Shown piece by piece: positions 59,298 through 64,000 of a stretch of DNA of 64,000 nt (the stretch's first letter is position 1; each line of letters begins with the position of its first letter). The DNA is from Neorhizobium tomejilense (lineage in GTDB: Bacteria; Pseudomonadota; Alphaproteobacteria; Rhizobiales; Rhizobiaceae). The notes beneath the pieces are model-generated. The model had not been told where the DNA came from. It did no database searches and saw only the letters and a list, made by a program, of their open reading frames with translations. The stretch covers positions 21,915 to 85,914 of the forward strand of contig PVBG01000024.1 in the NCBI GenBank assembly GCA_002968845.1, written 5' to 3'. A program made the position numbers and the translations under genes.

Positions 59298-59711
59298 ATG
59301 GACTACAATCTTCATAACAAGAAAGACCCCGCCATGGCCGCCGTAGGCCAGATCGCTCTCGGCATGACGATGGTCGCCGGAATGTTCGAAGATGCCATGG
59401 CTGAGCTCTTCCGGATCCCCCAGCATGACAACAAGTTCACCGTCGCGGAAGTGCAGCGCATTGTTGACAACGCGAACGAGATGAATGCTCGCCATCAGGC
59501 CCGCATCAAGGAAGCCCTGGACATCATCTACATGGCTGCCAACGTCGAAGAGAGGCTGTTGGTGGAGAAGGCTGGGTACGAACACCGGATCGATACCCTG
59601 AAGGCACTCCTTGCCGCCGAGGAGGCCAAGGTTGCTCAGCTCGAAGCGGAACTCGATGAAGCTGAAGGCGGTAGCTCGACCGTCCGGATCTCGATCCAGA
59701 AGGCAGGCTGA
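59298..59711 (+). CDS. Coiled-coil hypothetical protein, 137 aa
   Basis: ATG 59298 with GGAAGGAAAGCAGCG upstream. N-terminal AMAAVGQIALGMTMVAGMFE is weakly hydrophobic; the C-terminal half is a coil with ALLAAEEAKVAQLEAELDEA. Tail-to-tail with the XRE regulator with no gap. No family recognised. Confidence 0.7.
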   Translation: MDYNLHNKKDPAMAAVGQIALGMTMVAGMFEDAMAELFRIPQHDNKFTVAEVQRIVDNANEMNARHQARIKEALDIIYMAANVEERLLVEKAGYEHRIDTLKALLAAEEAKVAQLEAELDEAEGGSSTVRISIQKAG

Positions 59712-60041
59712 TTACTTCTGCTCGTCGGTCTTGCGATCAAGATCGGGATACACCCAGTCTGGTTGAGACTTCCCCGGCTTTCCCCTTGGGACCCTCGCCC
59801 TATCGTTCGGCGGCTCCCGGTTATCGACGACTTCGAACATGGCTTCCTGCCCTACAGGCTCGAGGCCGTGTTCAATCGCGGCCATTATCCAGCCGATATG
59901 CGGCGGCAGCTTCCGGGCTCCGGTTTCCCATCGTTTCACCGTGACCAGGTGATCGCCAGACTTGGCGGCGAACTGAGCCTGCGTCAGCCCCATGCGCTTG
60001 CGCCACGCCACGAAGTACGCGGGATCCATTGTTTTTGCCAT
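59712..60041 (-). CDS. XRE-type helix-turn-helix regulator, 109 aa
   Basis: ATG 60041 with GAGGACTGCA upstream; ATG 60053 is an alternative. Residues ~8-60 form a Cro/C1-type domain: FVAWRKRMGLTQAQFAAKSG, DHLVTVKRWETGARKLP. The C-terminal ~45 residues are Pro/Arg/Asp-rich. A single GTAGCCA half-site lies ~70 bases upstream (60112-60118). As the only clear XRE protein here it is a candidate for binding the GTAGCCA operators. Confidence 0.8.
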   Translation of the reverse strand: MAKTMDPAYFVAWRKRMGLTQAQFAAKSGDHLVTVKRWETGARKLPPHIGWIMAAIEHGLEPVGQEAMFEVVDNREPPNDRARVPRGKPGKSQPDWVYPDLDRKTDEQK

Positions 60042-60058
60042 TGCAGTCCTCATGACGC

Positions 60059-60081
60059 AGAAAAGGGCGGTTTCCCGCCCT
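60059..60081 (-). terminator. Rho-independent terminator
   Basis: GGGCGG-GAAA-CCGCCC followed by TTTTCT on the minus strand, about 40 bases after the stop of the 329-aa gene. It overlaps the leader of the XRE gene downstream. Confidence 0.8.
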
Positions 60082-60119
60082 CATCTAACTCAATGCCGCT
60101 GAATCGACAAATGGCTACC

Positions 60120-61109
60120 CTACCCGGCCTTGCGAGGCACCGGAGGCCTGTACGCTGGAAGACTTGACTGCGAATACTCGCTGACCTCTTCCGGCTTCGC
60201 GACCTTGGGGCCGAAGAACTGCATGACCTCATGCTGAGCAGACGACGGCACCTCCGCAGCCTGTTCGGGGACAGCCCCTGCGACATCGGGAGTGACAACG
60301 TTCGCTGCACCAGGGCGCTTCGCCAGCTTCTTGGCCGTCCGCTCCGCACGACGCTCGCCAACGGTCTTGTCCTTAGGAGCCTCTAGCTTCGGAGCGACAT
60401 CGGCAGGCTTCGCGGCCACGTAGTAGTCCGCACACTTCTCGACGCCGAGGATGGACTTGTCGCCAGCCATGTGAGCGGCAATCTCGACAGACGACTTGCC
60501 CTTCAGGGACCAGAGTTCGGTCCCCTTTAGCTCACTGATCCAAGCCTGACACTTCGGGGACATCTGCTTCTTGATCTCGTTCCGATCGGTAACGCTTTCA
60601 GCGCCAACGTAACGCTCGACCAGCTCCGGATCGTTCTTGATGTACGCCGCCTTCACCGCTGCCAGCTCGGCCGGGTTAGCAGCCTTGGCAGCCTTCAGCT
60701 CCTTGTCGGCACCCTGCTTCGCGGAACGGTCGGCCTCCTTGACTATCCTCGGACGGTTGTCCCCGGTCAGGGTCCTGATCAGGTTCTTCCCCATGTTCGA
60801 AATCGGGTTGTTGAACAGGACACGTCCGGAGAAGCCCAGTCCCTCGCGAACTCCGAGATTCATCTCCAGCCCCAGCTTCCGCGCACCATTCACAACGTCC
60901 TGGGAGACGTGAACCGCCGCATCGCGGGTGAAGTCCCACGCAGCGTCCGCCTGCTCCATGCACCACTCGTAGCTGTCCATGAGGTTGGTGCGGAGATTGT
61001 CCAGCCCCTCCATGAGCTTGCCTACGCCGGGGATGCCCTTCAGCATCGACCCCATCTTGGCGCCGAAGTTCGCGACGCTCGCCTTCAATACACTCAGCAA
61101 TCTTCCCAT
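60120..61109 (-). CDS. Hypothetical protein, 329 aa
   Basis: ATG 61109 with GAGGAGGAACAAGTC upstream. Helical N-terminus (residues 1-90), then Lys/Ala-rich stretches (AKQGADKELKAAKAANPAEL) and a Pro-rich tail. Two Cys, no signal peptide. Single gene between the XRE regulator and repC, ended by a terminator. No family recognised. Confidence 0.7.
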   Translation of the reverse strand: MGRLLSVLKASVANFGAKMGSMLKGIPGVGKLMEGLDNLRTNLMDSYEWCMEQADAAWDFTRDAAVHVSQDVVNGARKLGLEMNLGVREGLGFSGRVLFNNPISNMGKNLIRTLTGDNRPRIVKEADRSAKQGADKELKAAKAANPAELAAVKAAYIKNDPELVERYVGAESVTDRNEIKKQMSPKCQAWISELKGTELWSLKGKSSVEIAAHMAGDKSILGVEKCADYYVAAKPADVAPKLEAPKDKTVGERRAERTAKKLAKRPGAANVVTPDVAGAVPEQAAEVPSSAQHEVMQFFGPKVAKPEEVSEYSQSSLPAYRPPVPRKAG

Positions 61110-61241
61110 GACTTGTTCCTCCTCTGCGCGGGAGTTGATTTCTCCCTAACGTAAGGATCGCCGCCGGCGCAGCACGGAACAAGCGAAACCTGCACTTCTC
61201 TGAGTTCGAAGTCGCCATTTCTTAGACTTCAACGCAGACAA

Positions 61242-61257
61242 GTTGTTGAACATCAAC
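61242..61257. promoter_or_regulatory. Candidate centromere-like palindrome downstream of repC
   Basis: GTTGTTGAACATCAAC is a 16-bp imperfect palindrome with GTT...AAC ends, the size and end bases of repABC parS sites, and lies 60 bases past repC, where some repABC plasmids carry parS. The internal bases do not fit the consensus GTTNNCNGCNGNNAAC, so the call is weak. Confidence 0.3.
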
Positions 61258-61270
61258 AGAAAATGCTCGG

Positions 61271-61287
61271 AAAAAACGGCTGACAAG
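61271..61287. repeat. Direct repeat flanking the rep region, copy 1
   Basis: AAAAAACGGCTGACAAG, identical to 63772-63788 between repB and repA. One copy follows repC, the other sits upstream of repB, bracketing repB-repC. Confidence 0.6.
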
Positions 61288-61317
61288 GCGTAGGTCTGCT
61301 CATGCCCACTCGAGCGG

Positions 61318-62565
61318 CTACCCAGCCTTACCGATCGAAGGTGAAGTCTCGCCGTTTGCCCTTAGTTGAGCCATCAACATCGGCCCGAGCGAGAATTCGC
61401 CACGTTCGGCGCGACGCGTCAGATCGCGAAGATAGCCTCCTGCCGAATTGATGAAGTTGGCCCTCTCAAGGATACATGCCATCGCGGCGGCAGCATTCTC
61501 AGGCCCCATGGCGTTGCAGGCTTCCTCGTATGCGGAGGGGCTGACACCTAGCATCGACCTGATTGTTACCGCAGCGGTCATCAGCTCGCGCCAATGAGAA
61601 ATTCCGGACGGCGGTCCGTAGTCGTTGATCTGTGGGCAGGCTCGCAGAACCATGCCCAGCGGGAACGCTTTAAGCGGTTCGGCCTTTTTCCCAACCATCG
61701 GCACCCTCTGAGTGGTTGGGTTACCCCGCAACTTCTCGCCCTGCTCCTTCTCAGAGCTAGGTTCAAGTTCATAGATGGATTCGGGTTTTGAATTCTGTAT
61801 GTGGCATCCGTTTTGGATATCATTGCCACCCATATTTTCAGTAATTGGCTGTAAATCCAGTCGGTTGATAACCTCCTCGCGCAACAAGGAGAGTTCGTCG
61901 AGGGTTTCTTCGACTTCCATTCGGCTGGGATAGCGGGGAAGGCGGCCGAGAACGCCGCCCAGGATCTCTTCAAAAGCCTCCCAATCGCCTGCGGCACCTT
62001 CCTCGATCGCGGCCGTGATCAACTTCCTGACGTCGCGTCGGCAGATCGTTAGTGCTTCCTTCGCCCTGCGAAACCGAATGCGCTCTGCTGCCACGTCCTG
62101 GGCGACCTGGGCAATCTCTGCCGCACGCGCCATGAGCGGTCTCAGATCGAACCCGAATGCCTGTTCGATCTCGCCGTCGCGACTGCGGTGAGCGTATCGT
62201 TTTCCATTCGGGCTGTCCCGGCGCTGGATAAGTCCCACTTCGACAAGGGCAGTAAGATGCCGTCGAAGTGTCGTGCCTGTGATGCCATGCGCTCGCACAG
62301 AAAGCTGGGCGTTCGACGGAAATACCACGAGCCCATTCTCTTCAGACAGCTCGTTGTCTGGCAGGAAGGTCAGCAGCGCGTCGAGTACTGTTAGCGATCT
62401 GTCCTGAAGCCCGAACCTTTCACGCGCTTCGCAAACATCGCGGAACACCTTCCACTTTTCGACTTTGACGGTTTGCGTTATTTCCCCGGCCTGAAGCTGC
62501 CCCTTCACGAGGGCGAGCGTCATCGGCCGCCGCCCGAATGGCGTCGTCACATGTCCCATTTGCAT
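61318..62565 (-). CDS. repC: RepC, repABC replication initiator
   Basis: ATG 62565. The start MQMGHVTTPFGRRPMTLALV is the classic RepC opening; residues ~60-130 hold the winged-helix DNA-binding part (LSVRAHGITGTTLRRHLTAL). 415 aa is the usual length. RepC binds the origin that normally lies within its own gene, in an AT-rich stretch (here about 61735-61860). It ends a few bases after the AT-rich region and acts in cis. Expression is held down by the antisense RNA upstream. Confidence 0.95.
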   Translation of the reverse strand: MQMGHVTTPFGRRPMTLALVKGQLQAGEITQTVKVEKWKVFRDVCEARERFGLQDRSLTVLDALLTFLPDNELSEENGLVVFPSNAQLSVRAHGITGTTLRRHLTALVEVGLIQRRDSPNGKRYAHRSRDGEIEQAFGFDLRPLMARAAEIAQVAQDVAAERIRFRRAKEALTICRRDVRKLITAAIEEGAAGDWEAFEEILGGVLGRLPRYPSRMEVEETLDELSLLREEVINRLDLQPITENMGGNDIQNGCHIQNSKPESIYELEPSSEKEQGEKLRGNPTTQRVPMVGKKAEPLKAFPLGMVLRACPQINDYGPPSGISHWRELMTAAVTIRSMLGVSPSAYEEACNAMGPENAAAAMACILERANFINSAGGYLRDLTRRAERGEFSLGPMLMAQLRANGETSPSIGKAG

Positions 62566-62625
62566 TTTTCTCTCACCTTTCTTCAGGCAAAAGAAATCCG
62601 CTCACCAAAACGGTGCCACTGACTC

Positions 62626-62717
62626 TTGACTGTGATTCCGGGAAATGCGATTCTCGATCCTGCTAGAGATGACGAGAAGGGCTTCCACGGTTTACCGTTT
62701 GGGGGCCTTTTTCTTTT
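62626..62717 (+). ncRNA. Candidate antisense RNA (ctRNA) of repC
   Basis: In the 157-bp repB-repC gap, on the strand opposite repC: -35 TTGACT (62626-62631), 17-bp spacer, -10-like GATTCT (62649-62654), then an RNA of about 55 nt ending in a hairpin (AAGGGCTTCC, inner ACGG-TTTA-CCGT at 62687-62698, GGGGGCCTT) followed by TTTTTCTTTT. repABC plasmids encode exactly such a counter-transcribed RNA here, which blocks repC translation and sets incompatibility. Confidence 0.65.
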
Positions 62718-62722
62718 GCTGT

Positions 62723-63715
62723 CTAGTCTCCGTTGGCTTCAGGTTTCGACTGCCTGTATTCCTCATACAGGCGGTCCATATGGTTGGAGAGCCAGTCGCT
62801 GAATGGCTTCGCTTCCGTATTCGAAAGCTCGATTGCCACCTTCTTCGACTTGGCGTTCATCACGAGTCCCAGCGAATTGTCGCTCGACTTCCATTCCCTT
62901 GAGGATGCGCTTGTCTTTGGCTTCTTGGCCGCCGACTTGTTCTTGTAGCGGTTCAGGTATCCATGAAGCTCGTCGAACCTCTTGTCCTCGGGGAGAGCGA
63001 GGAAGTCGGGCGAGCCTACATGTTCGCTGGCGACTTTGAGCAGGGCAGGCGCGAGGAGCAACTGGCGAAGGCTGAGCCACTTGTCCCGGCCGACCTTCTT
63101 GGAAGCGCCGACAGCTTTGATGACCTGGGTCGGAACAATCTCGACCACGCCGAGCATTTTCGACAGCATGGCCTCGTCGATCGCCAATGATGACCTGACG
63201 ATTTCCTTCGTCATGCCGGACGCGAGCAGGTTCGAAGCGAAATATGCGCGTTCGATGAATGACAGATTTGAGCGGGCGGAGTTCTCTTGCCCTTGCGCAA
63301 CTGCGGAGGCAATGTCGTCGAGCTTCTTGACGACAGCCTTGACCTTTATCCCCAGCTCCTCGGCAACCCTGCGACGGCGATGGCCGAAGACCACGATATA
63401 TCGCTCGCCGTCGACAGTGGGCCGGACAAGGATCGGGGTGGACTGACCGGACGCCTTAATCGCATCCCTGAGTTCTCTGTACTCCTCGTCATCATCCGAC
63501 AGCCGATCAGCCACGGGCGAGACATCCAGCGACCGCGGATCCAGTTCTACGATCACTTCGCCTTCCATGAGCTTCTTGGTGTTCTCAGCGAGATCCTCGA
63601 TAGACCGAACGACGGTCTTTGCGGCACCTGTCATGCCGTAACCTGCTTTGACCACAGGCCTCCCAGCGTCCAGGGCGGAAAGGTCGAGCTTCTTAAATGG
63701 ATCTTCACGAGACAT
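62723..63715 (-). CDS. repB: RepB, ParB-type partition protein
   Basis: ATG 63715. ParB core: STPILVRPTVDGERYIVVFG then HRRRRVAEELGIKVKAVV (ParB/Srx nuclease-like domain), NSARSNLSFIERAYFASNLL, and a helix-turn-helix around MTKEIVRSSLAIDEAMLSKM. 330 aa is typical. It binds parS and works with RepA in partition and in repression of the operon. Confidence 0.95.
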   Translation of the reverse strand: MSREDPFKKLDLSALDAGRPVVKAGYGMTGAAKTVVRSIEDLAENTKKLMEGEVIVELDPRSLDVSPVADRLSDDDEEYRELRDAIKASGQSTPILVRPTVDGERYIVVFGHRRRRVAEELGIKVKAVVKKLDDIASAVAQGQENSARSNLSFIERAYFASNLLASGMTKEIVRSSLAIDEAMLSKMLGVVEIVPTQVIKAVGASKKVGRDKWLSLRQLLLAPALLKVASEHVGSPDFLALPEDKRFDELHGYLNRYKNKSAAKKPKTSASSREWKSSDNSLGLVMNAKSKKVAIELSNTEAKPFSDWLSNHMDRLYEEYRQSKPEANGD

Positions 63716-63771
63716 TGAAAGAACCTCCCCTCAACTTCGACAACGATCTGATTTCGCGATCAAAATAAGCA

Positions 63772-63788
63772 GAAAAAACGGCTGACAA
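63772..63788. repeat. Direct repeat flanking the rep region, copy 2
   Basis: AAAAAACGGCTGACAAG in the 78-bp repA-repB gap, identical to 61271-61287 beyond repC. Could be a site for partition or replication control. Confidence 0.6.
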
Positions 63789-63793
63789 GTTCG

Positions 63794-64000
63794 TCATTTT
63801 CGCCCCCACGTGCTGTGAATGAGCTCCACTATCTCGCCGTTGGCCGCATTCAAGCTTTCAATTGATCGGTCATAGGTGGCTCGAACAAACTCACTGCGCT
63901 CGACCTCATAAAGGGTCTGTTTCCGGATCGACGCATCTGAGATAGCGGTCGACTTCAGTACGTGGTGTTTCATCATCTGCTGCGCGAACATCGACTGCAT
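63794..64000 (-). CDS. repA: RepA, ParA-type partition ATPase (C-terminal end only)
   Basis: Stop at 63794, frame open to the window edge, so only the last ~68 residues are seen. MFAQQMMKHHVLKSTAISDA and TYDRSIESLNAANGEIVELI, then an Arg/Lys end, are typical of the RepA C-terminus. The ATPase motifs lie outside the window. First gene of the repABC operon. Confidence 0.85.
   Translation of the reverse strand: MQSMFAQQMMKHHVLKSTAISDASIRKQTLYEVERSEFVRATYDRSIESLNAANGEIVELIHSTWGRK

Noticed and set aside
60111..60118. ATGGCTAC before the XRE gene as a full GTAGCCA operator
   Set aside because: Only one arm matches and no -10/-35 fits; kept only as a half-site.
61313..61320. GCGGCTAC at the repC stop as an operator copy
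   Set aside because: Single half-site with no opposite arm and no promoter.
1..64000. tRNA, rRNA, CRISPR array, insertion sequence or integrase
   Set aside because: No cloverleaf-like segment, no regularly spaced repeat-spacer array and no transposase or tyrosine/serine recombinase product was seen on either strand.

Overview
The window is part of a large repABC-type plasmid (or chromid) of an alphaproteobacterium, most likely Hyphomicrobiales (Rhizobiaceae-like). Three things support this. repC, repB and the C-terminal end of repA lie in that relative order at 61318-64000 on the minus strand, with a candidate antisense RNA between repB and repC. Two alphaproteobacterial LexA boxes (GAAC-N7-GAAC) precede a plasmid-borne umuDC pair. 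Composition is GC-rich with typical rhizobial codon use. I see no transposase, tRNA, rRNA or CRISPR array.

Layout. 1-6.3 kb: small minus-strand genes of unknown function in short units. Four units are preceded by the same ~85 bp promoter-like element, and two or three end in clear hairpin terminators. 6.3-8.8 kb: small plus-strand genes, including a zeta-type toxin with a tiny antitoxin. 8.8-13.7 kb: a visibly AT-rich five-gene operon, the most unusual part of the window. It encodes a Nif11-type leader peptide, a stand-alone LanM-like dehydratase domain without a LanC cyclase, and three JmjC/cupin-type proteins, one of which has lost its iron ligands. This looks like a RiPP (modified-peptide) pathway of a kind I do not recognise. 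13.9-26.8 kb: accessory genes, including nuclease-like proteins, an HExxH peptidase, SOS-controlled umuDC, a HUH Rep-like protein, a broken LigD-type DNA ligase and an AT-rich envelope-protein group. 26.9-37.7 kb: two minus-strand operons of small genes (DUF3768, an ArdC-like antirestriction domain) interrupted by a phosphoesterase/nuclease/zinc-protein operon and an island with a PIN protein and a GIY-YIG-like protein. 37.8-46.9 kb: Glu/Gln-rich proteins, then a type IV coupling protein with a five-helix membrane partner and a small ribbon-helix-helix-like protein. 47.3-50.8 kb: a plus-strand group around a KfrA-like protein, marked by 12-bp-period repeats. 50.8-59.7 kb: a MOBF relaxase (1714 aa) and its ribbon-helix-helix partner, then a hairpin-rich candidate oriT, then a divergent StbA/ParA-type/coiled-coil operon. 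This is the same arrangement as trwAC-oriT-stbABC of R388. 59.7-64 kb: an XRE regulator, a hypothetical protein and repCBA.

How the parts work together. A near-perfect palindrome, GTAGCCA-N-TGGCTAC, sits in the 18-bp spacer of at least three well-formed minus-strand promoters (32.0, 37.7 and 42.9 kb), with weaker versions at 6.3 and 47.07 kb. It probably forms a plasmid-wide regulon covering the ArdC-like operon, the membrane/Glu-rich operons and perhaps the coupling-protein operon. DNA processing genes (relaxase, coupling protein, candidate oriT) are present, but no mating-channel genes are in the window. The plasmid is therefore either self-transmissible with a type IV secretion system elsewhere, or mobilisable. 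Most of the small genes have no recognisable function.
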